From NCBI RefSeq assembly GCF_000943545.1, contig NZ_JTHP01000058.1, positions 1 through 42,508 of the forward strand: 42,508 nt of DNA. The letters run 5' to 3'. The DNA is from Paenibacillus terrae (lineage in GTDB: Bacteria; Bacillota; Bacilli; Paenibacillales; Paenibacillaceae). The notes under the pieces are model-generated. The model was given only the letters and a program-made list of their open reading frames with translations. It searched no databases and was not told the DNA's origin. Positions 1-8,353 of the stretch are shown one piece after another (position 1 is the stretch's first letter; each line of letters starts with the position of its first letter). Position numbers and translations under genes: made by a program.

Positions 1-41
1 CCTTCACCCAGCTCCGGGAATTTATATTCAAATTTAGCCAC
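1..41 (-). CDS. pdhC: Dihydrolipoamide acetyltransferase (E2) of pyruvate dehydrogenase, N-terminal fragment
   Basis: Only the first 13 codons lie in the window. They read V/M-AKFEYKFPELGEG from a GTG start at position 41, preceded by GGGAGG. The FPELGEG motif opens the lipoyl domain of 2-oxoacid dehydrogenase E2 proteins. E2 forms the core of the cytoplasmic complex and transfers the acetyl group made by E1 to CoA. The gene follows pdhB by about 34 bases on the same strand, which is the pdhA-pdhB-pdhC order of Bacillus. The rest lies beyond the left edge. Confidence 0.85.
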   Translation of the reverse strand, partial: MAKFEYKFPELGE

Positions 42-75
42 GTTTAAAACCTCCCAAATTTACGGTGTGCTTTAA

Positions 76-1056
76 TTAAAATTCCAGTACTTTATTAACC
101 GCATCAATGATACGTGTTGGCGTCGGCAACCAAGTATCTTCAATTTGAGCAAAAGGATAAATGGTATCTGGACCTGCCACACGCAGAACTGGTGCTTCCA
201 GATGCAGAATTGCTTTTTCGTTAATTTGTGCAATCACTTCAGCAGCTACGCCAGAGCTCTTTTGCGCTTCTTGAACAACGATGGCACGATTTGTTTTTTG
301 AATGGAAGCCACGATTGTATCAATGTCAATTGGGCTAACGGTACGCAGGTCAATAATTTCGACTTTAATACCTTTTGTTTTTTCCAGTTCATCAGCAGCT
401 TTGACAGAAGTGTGTACCATCAAACCATAAGTGATGATTGTAACATCGGAACCTTCACGAACTACGTTCGCTTTACCCAGCTCAATTGTGTAATCATCCT
501 CAGGAACTTCAGCGCGGAATGCATGGTACAAGTTCAAATGCTCCATGAAAAATACTGGATCGTTATCGCGAATAGCCGCGATCATCAGACCTTTTGCATC
601 GTAAGGATTGGAAGGAACAACAACCTTGATACCAGGTGTTTGAGCCAAAAGTCCTTCCAGGGAATCTGTATGCAGCTCAGCCGCTTTAACCCCGCCGCCA
701 AAAGGCGTACGGAATACGATTGGAGAATTGTAGCGTCCACCGGAACGGTAGCGCATACGGGATGCTTGAATTGCCATTTGGTCGAGTGCTTCAAAGATAA
801 AGCCTACGAACTGGATTTCAGCTACAGGGCGGAAACCTTGGATACCCAGCCCCACAGCAAGACCCCCGATTGCGGATTCCGCCAACGGAGTATCAAATAC
901 ACGTTCTTCGCCAAACTCTTTTTGCAGACCTTCTGTTGCGCGGAATACACCGCCTACATGACCTACATCTTCACCGAAAAGCAGGACGTTAGGGTCGCGT
1001 TTCAACTCTACGCGCAGTGCGTCACGAATCGCTTCTTTCATGTTCATTTGTGCCAT
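76..1056 (-). CDS. pdhB: Pyruvate dehydrogenase E1 component, beta subunit
   Basis: 326 residues, close to the roughly 325 of B. subtilis PdhB. The protein pairs with PdhA to decarboxylate pyruvate and acetylate the E2 lipoyl group. The N-terminus MAQMNMKEAIRDALR leads into the transketolase pyrimidine-binding domain (FGEDVGHVGGVF and the DTPLAE motif), and the C-terminal half is the transketolase C domain (VEIIDLRTVSPID). I place the start at 1056, not at an ATG 24 bases upstream, because AAGGAGG lies about 11 bases before this ATG and overlaps the earlier one. It lies between pdhA (about 110 bases upstream) and pdhC in one operon. Confidence 0.95.
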   Translation of the reverse strand: MAQMNMKEAIRDALRVELKRDPNVLLFGEDVGHVGGVFRATEGLQKEFGEERVFDTPLAESAIGGLAVGLGIQGFRPVAEIQFVGFIFEALDQMAIQASRMRYRSGGRYNSPIVFRTPFGGGVKAAELHTDSLEGLLAQTPGIKVVVPSNPYDAKGLMIAAIRDNDPVFFMEHLNLYHAFRAEVPEDDYTIELGKANVVREGSDVTIITYGLMVHTSVKAADELEKTKGIKVEIIDLRTVSPIDIDTIVASIQKTNRAIVVQEAQKSSGVAAEVIAQINEKAILHLEAPVLRVAGPDTIYPFAQIEDTWLPTPTRIIDAVNKVLEF

Positions 1057-1166
1057 TTGCTTCATTTCCTCCTTAAACATTGACAGATCAGTTTCAGTTC
1101 AGGTCCAATTGAAAGACAGACCGGATCGGGATGCCGCCCGGTCTCTCTGATTTATTTCAAGCTCAA

Positions 1167-2234
1167 TTATTTAAAATCAGCTTTTTGTTCTTCCAGATGC
1201 TTAGGCGTAGATTCGAACATGCTGTCGATCAGACCGGAAATGGTCATTTTTTCTGTTTTCTCGGCTTTTTTGATCTCTTCGTTCACTTTCGCTTTAGCTT
1301 CTTCTTTTACGCGAGCTGTATCTTCTTCAGTCCAAAGACCTTTTTTCTCAAGATATTTCGCAAAACGGGCAATCGGATCTTTCGCATTCCATTCGCCCTC
1401 TTCTTCTTTCGAACGATACTTACTTGCATCGTCAGACAGGGAATGTGGACGGAAACGGTAAGTTACAGCTTCGATCAATGTCGCGCCTTCGCCGTTACGT
1501 CCGCGTTCAGCAGCTTCTTGAACAGCCTTGATAACTGCGAGTACGTCCATTCCGTCGATTTTCACGCCTTTGATACCGGCAGCAACGGCTTTGTGAGCGA
1601 TAGAAAGAGCAGCCGTTTGCTTCGCAAATGGAGTTGTGATTGCGTAGCCATTGTTTTGCACAAAGAAAATAACTGGCAACTTGTAAACACCGGCATAGTT
1701 CAGGCCTTCGTAGAAATCACCTTCGGAAGAACCGCCGTCACCTGTATATGTAATGGCGACTTGTTTTTGTTTTTTCAGTTTGTAACCCATTGCAATACCC
1801 ATAGCATGCAAGATTTGCGCGCCAATGATGATTTGCGGCATCAGTACATTAACACCGTCTGGCACTTGGCCGCCGTGTTGATGACCACGGGAATACAAGA
1901 AAGCTTGGTATAATGGCAGGCCATGCCAAACGATTTGCGGAATATCGCGGTAGCCTGGAGCAATAAAATCTTCTTTTTGGAGCGCATATTCGCTACCAAT
2001 CATGGTTGCTTCTTGTCCGGATACCGGAGCGTAGAAGCCGAGACGTCCTTGACGCCCTAAGTTAACGGCACGGTCATCCCAAGTACGTGTAAATACCATT
2101 CGATACATAATTTCTTTCAATTGATCATCTGTAAGTTTAGGCAACATATCTTTATTGATAATTTCACCATCCGGAGAAAGTACGGACAGAGCCTCAACTT
2201 CCTCTGTGTACACTTCATAAGGAACCTTGCTCAT
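1167..2234 (-). CDS. pdhA: Pyruvate dehydrogenase E1 component, alpha subunit
   Basis: 355 residues. The thiamine diphosphate and Mg2+ motif is visible as GDGGSSEGDFYEGLNYA near residue 165, with the closing NN near residue 195. The HxH signature of E1 alpha subunits appears as SRGHQHGGQVP. Together with PdhB it forms the alpha2beta2 E1 enzyme that links glycolysis to acetyl-CoA. The start is ATG at 2234, with GAGGTG six bases upstream. An in-frame GTG at 2243 is part of that ribosome binding site and is unlikely to be used. It is the first gene of the pdh operon, with a good sigma-A-type promoter just upstream. Confidence 0.95.
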   Translation of the reverse strand: MSKVPYEVYTEEVEALSVLSPDGEIINKDMLPKLTDDQLKEIMYRMVFTRTWDDRAVNLGRQGRLGFYAPVSGQEATMIGSEYALQKEDFIAPGYRDIPQIVWHGLPLYQAFLYSRGHQHGGQVPDGVNVLMPQIIIGAQILHAMGIAMGYKLKKQKQVAITYTGDGGSSEGDFYEGLNYAGVYKLPVIFFVQNNGYAITTPFAKQTAALSIAHKAVAAGIKGVKIDGMDVLAVIKAVQEAAERGRNGEGATLIEAVTYRFRPHSLSDDASKYRSKEEEGEWNAKDPIARFAKYLEKKGLWTEEDTARVKEEAKAKVNEEIKKAEKTEKMTISGLIDSMFESTPKHLEEQKADFK

Positions 2235-2287
2235 TTTCTTCACCTCAACAAAAAAATTTGAATATCAAGTTCCGCTGTTATAGGATT

Positions 2288-2317
2288 ATTATACACCTGT
2301 TATATTGCTTGCGTCAA
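2288..2317 (-). promoter_or_regulatory. Sigma-A-type promoter of the pdh operon
   Basis: On the minus strand TTGACG (2317-2312) and TATAAT (2293-2288) are separated by 18 bases, about 55 bases before the pdhA ATG. The -10 box is a perfect consensus match. This is read from sequence only. Confidence 0.65.
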
Positions 2318-2419
2318 AGATTTAGTTATTTTTTTTGAGTTCGCCACATTTTTGTTTGTGTAACAGGGAACATTTTTTACTATAACAGCTTAGTACATGA
2401 TTGAAATTTTAAACATCTA

Positions 2420-2448
2420 TTGCAATCAGGGTAATCTTAACTTATTGT
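2420..2448 (+). promoter_or_regulatory. Possible promoter of the esterase gene
   Basis: TTGCAA (2420-2425) and TATTGT (2443-2448) with a 17-base spacer lie about 42 bases before the esterase ATG, diverging from the pdh promoter. The matches are moderate. Confidence 0.35.
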
Positions 2449-2489
2449 GATCCCGAATGCAAAATTATACCCCAGAAAGGTGACAAATA

Positions 2490-3224
2490 ATGACGGATTC
2501 CCGGTATTTGAAACGAACCATCCTAAAAGACGAAATAAACAGCCGCTTTCTTGGCGAAACCAGAACACTCCGTATTTATTTACCGCCCGGCTATAATGAA
2601 ATTTTGAGCTACCCGGTCGTGTACTGTCAGGACGGAGAGGAATTTTTCAATTTTGGCCGTATAGCAACACAGGCAAACCGTCTCATTCTGGACGAAGGTG
2701 TTGAGCCTTTCATCATCGTCGGCGTTGAAGTCAACACGAAAATCAGAACTCAGGAGTATGCTCCCTTTGGCAATCGCTTTGAGGCGTACACCGCCTGTTT
2801 TGCAGAAGAGATTATTCCCTATGTGGAACAGAAGTATCCTATAAGAAGAGATGCATCGTCCCGGATTCTGGCTGGAGATTCACTGGGAGGCAGTGTGTCT
2901 CTGCATTTAGCCTTGCTATATCCCCAACTGTTCAATCGTATTATCAGCCTGTCCGGTGCTTACTATGAAGCTTCACAAGAAATTATCGCTCGTGAGCGTG
3001 ATCTGTCCCATCTGCGGGTGTGGATGACGGTTGGTCTTCAAGAAGATGCGTTTGAGAGCGACACCGGCATTTACAATTTTGTAGAACTTAACCGCCAATG
3101 CGCAGATTTGCTACGCGAACGGAACGCCGAGGTTTCCTATCGAGAAAAGGACGGCAAGCATTTGTGGGGCTTTTGGCAAAATGAGCTGCCTGACGCACTA
3201 ATGTATTTTTTAGATCGCGCCTGA
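2490..3224 (+). CDS. Putative esterase, alpha/beta hydrolase fold (esterase D / YjcH-like)
   Basis: 244 residues, no signal peptide, so probably cytoplasmic. The N-terminus has the RTLRIYLPPGY and PVVYCQDGEEFF segments of the putative-esterase family, which includes enterochelin esterase and esterase D. The nucleophile elbow is GDSLGG, with Ser131 as catalytic serine. The likely catalytic His is in GKHLWGFW near the C-terminus. AAAGGTGA lies just before the ATG. The length and motifs resemble B. subtilis YjcH, but the substrate cannot be deduced and a siderophore-esterase role has no support here. It diverges from pdhA and converges on the phosphatase gene. Confidence 0.75.
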   Translation: MTDSRYLKRTILKDEINSRFLGETRTLRIYLPPGYNEILSYPVVYCQDGEEFFNFGRIATQANRLILDEGVEPFIIVGVEVNTKIRTQEYAPFGNRFEAYTACFAEEIIPYVEQKYPIRRDASSRILAGDSLGGSVSLHLALLYPQLFNRIISLSGAYYEASQEIIARERDLSHLRVWMTVGLQEDAFESDTGIYNFVELNRQCADLLRERNAEVSYREKDGKHLWGFWQNELPDALMYFLDRA

Positions 3225-3344
3225 GTGAAGCTTTTCCAAAGCTACAGAGATTACCGGGGATTGGGCATTTGTTGACCAGATTAGGTCGTTACGCTCTTTC
3301 CTCTTTTTTCTCCGAATGTTGGATACGCTTTCAAAATTGTAACG

Positions 3345-3365
3345 AAAAACGGCATTTTTTGCCGT
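3345..3365 (-). terminator. Terminator after the phosphatase gene
   Basis: Read on the minus strand, stem ACGGCA/TGCCGT encloses an A5 loop and is followed by TTTTTCG. It lies 16 bases beyond the phosphatase stop codon. It may also slow readthrough from the convergent esterase. Confidence 0.6.
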
Positions 3366-3380
3366 CTTCTGTCGTTCACA

Positions 3381-3845
3381 TTATAGCTTTTCTTCTATGA
3401 TTTTGTCCAGCAAGGCATTGCATCCCGCGTCCATCAATCGATATGTTTCTTCAAAATTTCCGGTAAAATACGGGTCCGGCACCTCTCTCAGCTTTTCTTG
3501 TGGCAGCAGGTCCATGAATTTTAAAATGTCAGCCTCCGCTCCGCCCGCGAGTTTGCGCATGTTTCGCTCATTGGAATCATCCATACACACGATATAATCA
3601 AACGCTTCAAAATCATGGCCTTTCATCTGTCGCGCCTGTATACCTTGTTCACTAATTCCGTGCAGCTTGAGCTGCTTTAGCGTTCCCTCATGCGGGGGAT
3701 TTCCGATATGCCAGTCTCCTGTTCCTGCCGAGTCTACCCGAATTTTCGCACCTAGTCCCCGTTCCTGCGCTTTATGTCTCAGTACCGCCTCTCCCATAGG
3801 GGAACGGCAAATATTACCCAAACACACAAACAAAACGTTAATCAT
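3381..3845 (-). CDS. Low-molecular-weight protein-tyrosine phosphatase
   Basis: 154 residues. The P-loop CLGNICRS starts at Cys8, with Arg14 closing the CX5R motif, and the general acid lies in DPYF near residue 122. These are the catalytic elements of the LMW-PTP family, which also contains the protein-arginine phosphatase YwlE. The length and the DPYF segment are closer to B. subtilis YfkJ (about 156 residues) than to YwlE, so tyrosine phosphatase is the first choice, although the sequence alone does not exclude arginine phosphatase activity. AAGGAGAG precedes the ATG. It is monocistronic, with its own terminator. Confidence 0.9.
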   Translation of the reverse strand: MINVLFVCLGNICRSPMGEAVLRHKAQERGLGAKIRVDSAGTGDWHIGNPPHEGTLKQLKLHGISEQGIQARQMKGHDFEAFDYIVCMDDSNERNMRKLAGGAEADILKFMDLLPQEKLREVPDPYFTGNFEETYRLMDAGCNALLDKIIEEKL

Positions 3846-3914
3846 TTCGCTCTCCTTCCTAATTACACATTACAATTCCTTTTTTCTGTTCCATTGTAGC
3901 TATGCCCTCCAAAA

Positions 3915-3944
3915 TTGTGCAAGCCATATTTAACGCGTTATACT
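3915..3944 (+). promoter_or_regulatory. Likely promoter of thiN
   Basis: TTGTGC (3915-3920) and TATACT (3939-3944) with an 18-base spacer lie about 50 bases before the chosen thiN start at 3995. Placing the promoter here also argues against translation from the open frame that extends upstream to 3902. Confidence 0.4.
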
Positions 3945-3994
3945 TAAAAGCTGATGAGCTATGTAGACGTATGGCAGAAGAAAGGATGTTGGAT

Positions 3995-4636
3995 ATGACG
4001 AAGAAGCGCGCAATTGTATTTTCCGGCGGTCGTCTTGGCGAGGAAGATCTACAACAAATACAACCCGGGGATTTCATTATTGGTGCAGATAAAGGCGCCC
4101 TTTTCCTGATCGAACACGGCATTACGCCACACGTATCTGTAGGAGACTTTGATTCAGTAACACCTGAGGAAAAGTCACGGGTTGAATCTGCAAGTAAACG
4201 TATGCTTTCGTGCGATCCGGTACTCAAGGACCTGACAGATACAGAGCTTGCTCTGGAAATTGCCATGGATGAGCAGGCAGAGCATGTGCTTATGCTTGGC
4301 GTTACGGGTACGCGGATGGATCATACGCTGGCTAATGTTCAAATATTGGTGCGTGCGATGCAGCATCATATAGGCTGTGCCATTATGGACGCCCATAATT
4401 ATATTGAACTCACTGGATCAACGCTGGAGATTGAGCCTATGGGCTATACATATACATCGCTAATTCCTATGACTGCCGAAGTAACCGGTATAGAGCTGGA
4501 TGGATTTATGTACCCACTGCATAATGCCACACTTAAAATGGGACAATCACGCGGTGTCAGCAACCAGCTGATCGCTCCAAAAGGAACGATTTCCATCGAA
4601 AGTGGACTGCTGCTTGTGATCCAAAGCAAAGATTAA
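3995..4636 (+). CDS. thiN: Thiamine pyrophosphokinase
   Basis: 213 residues, matching the usual length (B. subtilis ThiN/YloS has about 214). It transfers pyrophosphate from ATP to thiamine to give thiamine diphosphate, the cofactor of the pyruvate dehydrogenase encoded nearby. Family motifs are visible: the GADKGA segment, GDFDS (acidic metal and ATP site), the KDLTDTE stretch, GVTGTRMDHTLAN, and the C-terminal GQSRGVSNQ domain. The frame is open further upstream, but the ATG at 3995 has AGAAAGGA eight bases before it and gives the family N-terminus MTKKRAIVFSGG. It makes salvage and end-product pyrophosphorylation available beside the thiazole operon on the other strand. Confidence 0.93.
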   Translation: MTKKRAIVFSGGRLGEEDLQQIQPGDFIIGADKGALFLIEHGITPHVSVGDFDSVTPEEKSRVESASKRMLSCDPVLKDLTDTELALEIAMDEQAEHVLMLGVTGTRMDHTLANVQILVRAMQHHIGCAIMDAHNYIELTGSTLEIEPMGYTYTSLIPMTAEVTGIELDGFMYPLHNATLKMGQSRGVSNQLIAPKGTISIESGLLLVIQSKD

Positions 4637-4916
4637 TTATGACATTATTGTAACCTTTGAAAAAGAACTTTTTTCGTTTGAAACCCTTGATAATAAAGAG
4701 TTTTATCATGTATCCCGATTTTTGAGATTCGATATTTTTTACAAATTGTAATTTTTAATCGTTTTTTAATAATTGGCGTGTAAGCCTTGTCCCTCAAGCA
4801 TTTGAGAGTATTTTTCCAACTATTAGGCGGCTTCAAAGCTGTTATACTCAACGCTGTCAGTTAGTTAGCAGCTCAGCAAAATATTATACAAATCAATTTC
4901 TGGAGGTACTTACAAC

Positions 4917-5414
4917 ATGAACATGCATAAAATCATAAAAAAGGCAATTATCACAGGAATGGCAGCCACTATCGGCTTTGGAACGTTTGCATTAGAGGGA
5001 ACAAATACGGCTCAAGCTGCCACCGCTACTTCTGCAGGTCAAAAAGTAATTAACTACGGTGAAAAATATCTGGGGACTCCCTATAAATTTGGTGCTTCCA
5101 CAAGCACAACACGCAATTTCGATTGCTCTTCCTTCATGAAGCACATATTTCAGAAATACGGCGTCGACTTGCCTCGTACCTCTGTTGCACAATCCAATGT
5201 TGGACATGCCGTATCCAAGTCCAATCTGAAAAAGGGTGACCTTGTGTTCTTTTCGAGCGGTAGTCGCGCCACAGGTCGCAACATTACCCATGTAGCGGTC
5301 TATGTAGGCGGAGGTAAAATTTTACACACATACGGCAGACCTGGGGTTACTTTCTCCGATTTGAACTCCAGCAACTGGAAAAGAACATACATCAAAGCAC
5401 GCCGCGTGCTGTAG
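4917..5414 (+). CDS. Secreted NlpC/P60 peptidoglycan endopeptidase
   Basis: 165 residues. A signal peptide has a basic start (MNMHKIIKKA), a hydrophobic core and AQA before Ala35 as the likely cleavage site. The mature protein is a single NlpC/P60 domain with catalytic Cys70 (FDCSS), His125 (ITHVAVY) and His137 (ILHTYG). Such enzymes cleave the D-Glu-to-diamino-acid bond of cell-wall peptides. There is no LysM or SH3 cell-wall-binding module, so it is a minimal secreted version. GGAGG lies ten bases before the ATG. The 280 bases upstream hold no gene; I see no promoter there that I would defend. Confidence 0.9.
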   Translation: MNMHKIIKKAIITGMAATIGFGTFALEGTNTAQAATATSAGQKVINYGEKYLGTPYKFGASTSTTRNFDCSSFMKHIFQKYGVDLPRTSVAQSNVGHAVSKSNLKKGDLVFFSSGSRATGRNITHVAVYVGGGKILHTYGRPGVTFSDLNSSNWKRTYIKARRVL

Positions 5415-5438
5415 CATTCATTTGATTTAGCCTTTTCA

Positions 5439-5467
5439 AGCCGGGACTCTGGGTCTCGGCTTTTTTT
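5439..5467 (+). terminator. Terminator of the NlpC/P60 gene
   Basis: A nine-base-pair stem AGCCGGGAC/GTCTCGGCT with one G-T pair closes a TCTGG loop and is followed by seven T. It begins 24 bases after the stop codon. Confidence 0.9.
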
Positions 5468-5485
5468 ATATTTCCCCATACTTTA

Positions 5486-6181
5486 CTACTCTACTTCAGG
5501 GGGTGTTCTGAGTGAATAGCCGATGCCTCGTTCCGTGCGAATCATTTTGAATCTTTGTCCTTTGTCTACCTTGACTCTCAAATGCCTGATATACACGTCT
5601 ACTACGTTCGTATCAACAATATAATCATGCTTCCAGACATCCTTCAAAATTTGCTGCCTGCTGCAAACCTGATTTAGATGAATAGCCAGATGAAACAAAA
5701 GATCAAATTCTTTCGGAGTTAATTCCAGCTTCTGTCCGCCTCTGCTTACCAGTCTACTTCCACTATCAATATGTAAATCACCCGCCTGTATCGGCCTTTT
5801 CACATCACGTTCAGTACCAAAAATCCGCAATAAATTGGCCACTCTGGCTTGAAACACTTTAGGGGAAAAGGGTTGGACAATCACATCGTGTGCTCCCTGC
5901 TCAAAACAGGAAACAATATGGTTCTCATCGTCTGATGAGGTCATTACGAACATGGGAACAGTGGGATCATTTTGCTGCATGATGCGGATCAAGCCTTGTG
6001 TATTGGCCTGCTCATTCTCCATATTAAGTAGCAGCAAATTCACAGAATTTTCGTCTAAATAGGACTCTCCCTCCGCTACATTGCGGGCGTAAACCACCTG
6101 ATAGCCTTCCTGCTTCAACTGACGTGTATACGTAGTAGCAGATGCTTCATTCCCATCCACGAGTAAAATTAACGGGTTCAT
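5486..6181 (-). CDS. OmpR/PhoB-type regulator with a degenerate receiver domain
   Basis: 231 residues. The N-terminal receiver fold (1-115) is followed by a winged-helix trans_reg_C DNA-binding domain (about 130-228) with LTPKEFDLLFHLA and VDVYIRHLRVKVD. The phosphorylation site is altered: the acidic pair is reduced to one Asp (LVDGNE, Asp9), the acceptor Asp position holds Asn53 (LLLLNME) and the conserved Lys is Gln103 (VQPFSP). Thr81 is kept. It is therefore unlikely to be phosphorylated in the normal way. No histidine kinase gene is adjacent. The start at 6181 has AGGTGGGTGA six bases upstream; a longer frame to 6244 lacks such a site. Confidence 0.85.
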   Translation of the reverse strand: MNPLILLVDGNEASATTYTRQLKQEGYQVVYARNVAEGESYLDENSVNLLLLNMENEQANTQGLIRIMQQNDPTVPMFVMTSSDDENHIVSCFEQGAHDVIVQPFSPKVFQARVANLLRIFGTERDVKRPIQAGDLHIDSGSRLVSRGGQKLELTPKEFDLLFHLAIHLNQVCSRQQILKDVWKHDYIVDTNVVDVYIRHLRVKVDKGQRFKMIRTERGIGYSLRTPPEVE

Positions 6182-6273
6182 TCTTCTCACCCACCTGTGT
6201 TTGGACATAGGACTGCAATATGGATACAGACGTATTTGATACAAACGATTCGAACCTATTTATTATATTGTAA

Positions 6274-6320
6274 CAAAAAAGCAGTGAAATCATTCCACGA
6301 AGGAAGACTTCCTGCTTTTA
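6274..6320 (-). terminator. Terminator of the thiamine thiazole operon
   Basis: On the minus strand AGCAGGAA pairs with TTCACTGCT (one bulge), with an inner TTCC/GGAA stem around TTCGT, followed by TTTTTTG. It begins right after the thiF stop codon. Confidence 0.75.
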
Positions 6321-6324
6321 CGGT

Positions 6325-7383
6325 TTAGCCTAAATAGCGGTGATAGATTTTCCTTGCTTCTGTGACATCTTTTGTTCCGTGTATTAATGCTCTCCCATCT
6401 GCAAAAATAACCAAACGGTGCGTCCCTACACTAAAAGAAACCAGAAACGGATTTTGCTCCACTCTTCCCTCTCCCAAAGAAGCTAGTCTGTCTGCTGTTT
6501 CTTTAAGATTCACCTGTATCGGCTTCGCTGGTCTAATTTGAACGGTATCCCGGCCGCACAGTACATCTGTTTTCTGGCGATGGGCTGCCGACAAATAAGG
6601 GTAGGTCGGATGAGTGCCACAAGAAGGACAATCCGCTTTTTTGACACTGTCTACTGCTATCGCTACATACTCATTTTGCCACAGATCAAACGAAAGCAGC
6701 TTCCCCCTAAGATCCTCCGGGTATCCACCAAGTAGCTTGAAGGCTTCTGTGGTCTGGTTGGCCGTGACCATCTGCACCGCCTGTGCTATAATTCCCGCGG
6801 TATCACAGGTTTCTCCGCCGAACGGTACAGTTCCAAGCAGACAATGAAGACAAGGCGTTTTCCCTGGTAAAATGGTATAGGTTACCCCATAGCTGCCAAC
6901 ACATCCCCCATAAATCCAGGGAATGCGATGCTTTTGTGCCATATCGTTCATAAGTAGCCGGGTATCAAAGTTGTCGGTGGCATCCATAATGAGGTCCACT
7001 CCCTGAATCAGCTCCTCCAATTCCTCTACTCCAACATCCAGTACATGTGCGTGTATGATCGTTTCCGAATTGATTTCCTTTAGTCTTCGCTGTGCAGCTA
7101 CTGCTTTGGGGCACCTTTCTGCGGCGTCATTCTCCTGAAAAAGCTGCTGGCGCTGCAAGTTACTCCATTCCACATAATCCCTGTCTGCGATGGTCACAGT
7201 GCCTACGCCTCCGCGAACGAGCGTTTCCGCAATTCCGGTACCTAGCGCTCCAGCGCCTATGATCAGTACGTGGGACGAAGCCAGTCGGCGTTGTCCTTCC
7301 GGCCCGAAAGGGGTGAATCTTTCCTGTCTGGAATAACGATCATTTTGTTGTATTTGTACACCAGCTTTTTCAGTCGACTTCAT
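6325..7383 (-). CDS. thiF: Sulfur carrier protein ThiS adenylyltransferase
   Basis: 352 residues. It adenylates the C-terminal glycine of ThiS so that sulfur can be loaded for thiazole synthesis. The nucleotide-binding GAGALGTG begins at residue 43, the MDATDNFDTR segment lies near 134-142, and zinc-binding cysteine pairs are CLHC (178/181) and CPSC (252/255). A tail of about 80 residues follows the E1-like core, as in Bacillus ThiF. The MoeB-like family is broad, but the position after thiG, with an ATGA overlap of four bases, fixes the role. It is the last gene of the operon. Confidence 0.92.
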   Translation of the reverse strand: MKSTEKAGVQIQQNDRYSRQERFTPFGPEGQRRLASSHVLIIGAGALGTGIAETLVRGGVGTVTIADRDYVEWSNLQRQQLFQENDAAERCPKAVAAQRRLKEINSETIIHAHVLDVGVEELEELIQGVDLIMDATDNFDTRLLMNDMAQKHRIPWIYGGCVGSYGVTYTILPGKTPCLHCLLGTVPFGGETCDTAGIIAQAVQMVTANQTTEAFKLLGGYPEDLRGKLLSFDLWQNEYVAIAVDSVKKADCPSCGTHPTYPYLSAAHRQKTDVLCGRDTVQIRPAKPIQVNLKETADRLASLGEGRVEQNPFLVSFSVGTHRLVIFADGRALIHGTKDVTEARKIYHRYLG

Positions 7384-8147
7384 GCCTGAACCAAGCCTTC
7401 TGTCGGGCTACTTGCCGAGGCATAACGTTTTACAGGAATCAGGCCCGCCTCAAAACCGTATCTGCCCGCGCGAACAGCCAGCTTCATCGCCTCAGCCATT
7501 TTCACAGGGTCCTGAGCTCCAGATACAGCTGTATTCAACAGCACGGCATCTGCCCCCAGTTGCATCGCCATTGCCGCATCTCCAGGTGAGCGAATGCCGG
7601 CATCGACGATAACCGGAACCTCCGCTTGTTCAATAATGAGTTCCAATGAGAACGGGTTTAGCAGGCCGCGTCCTGTACCAATGGGTGAAGCTCCAGGCAT
7701 AACGGCATGTACACCAAGATTTTGCAGCCTTTTGGCCAGAATCACATCATCCGATATGTAAGGCAGCACGATAAAACCTTCCTCCAGGAGTTTTTCGCTG
7801 GCCTTGAGCGTTTCAAAAGGATCAGGCAGCAATGTCTTGCTATCCCCAATGACCTCCACCTTAATCATGTCGCACAGACCTGAGGCTCTCGCCAGCTTAG
7901 CGATACGCACTGCCTCATTCGCCGTTGTCGCTCCTGCCGTATTGGGAAGCAGCGCATAACGACTCAAATCCAGTGTATCCAGAAAATGTTGCTTATCCCG
8001 TTCCTCCAAATTTAATCTCCGCACAGCAAATGTTAATATTTCGGTCTCCGCAGCTTCCACAGCTTTGGATTGAATATCCAGATCGGGGAATTTTCCTGTA
8101 CCCAATAACAGCCTTGACGTAAAAGATGCTTTACCAATCGTTAACAT
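7380..8147 (-). CDS. thiG: Thiazole synthase
   Basis: 255 residues, the normal length. It condenses 1-deoxy-D-xylulose 5-phosphate, dehydroglycine and ThiS-thiocarboxylate into the thiazole phosphate. The Schiff-base lysine is Lys96 in MIKVEVIGD. The LLLGTGKF N-terminus, LLPNTAGATTANEAV, and the phosphate-binding VDAGIRSPGDAA near residue 180 are all family features of this TIM barrel. It sits two bases after thiS and overlaps thiF by four, so translation is probably coupled. Confidence 0.95.
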   Translation of the reverse strand: MLTIGKASFTSRLLLGTGKFPDLDIQSKAVEAAETEILTFAVRRLNLEERDKQHFLDTLDLSRYALLPNTAGATTANEAVRIAKLARASGLCDMIKVEVIGDSKTLLPDPFETLKASEKLLEEGFIVLPYISDDVILAKRLQNLGVHAVMPGASPIGTGRGLLNPFSLELIIEQAEVPVIVDAGIRSPGDAAMAMQLGADAVLLNTAVSGAQDPVKMAEAMKLAVRAGRYGFEAGLIPVKRYASASSPTEGLVQA

Positions 8148-8149
8148 GA

Positions 8150-8353
8150 TTAACCGCCTCCCACAAAATGTACAATTTCCAATCTATCTCCATCCTTCAG
8201 TACCGCTTCATCATGATCTTCACGAGTCAATATGTGACGATTCAGCTCCACCACTACAGTTTTCACTTTCAAATCCAGCTCTTTCAGCAGTTGATCCACA
8301 TGAATGATCCGATTGGAAAAGGTCATGTTCTGACCGTTAATCGTCAGCTTCAT
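8150..8353 (-). CDS. thiS: Sulfur carrier protein
   Basis: 67 residues with a ubiquitin-like beta-grasp fold, ending in FVGGG. The terminal Gly-Gly is the site that ThiF adenylates and that becomes a thiocarboxylate. The start KLTINGQ and the DGDRLEIVHFVGGG end are typical. The ATG overlaps the end of thiO by four bases. Confidence 0.93.
   Translation of the reverse strand: MKLTINGQNMTFSNRIIHVDQLLKELDLKVKTVVVELNRHILTREDHDEAVLKDGDRLEIVHFVGGG

Noticed and set aside
145..1083. A 312-codon open frame on the plus strand opposite pdhB
   Set aside because: It is the antisense of pdhB, with Cys/Phe-rich composition and no ribosome binding site; pdhB has all catalytic motifs.
1131..1913. A 260-codon open frame opposite pdhA
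   Set aside because: It is a shadow of pdhA, with low-complexity Phe-rich translation and no start signal.
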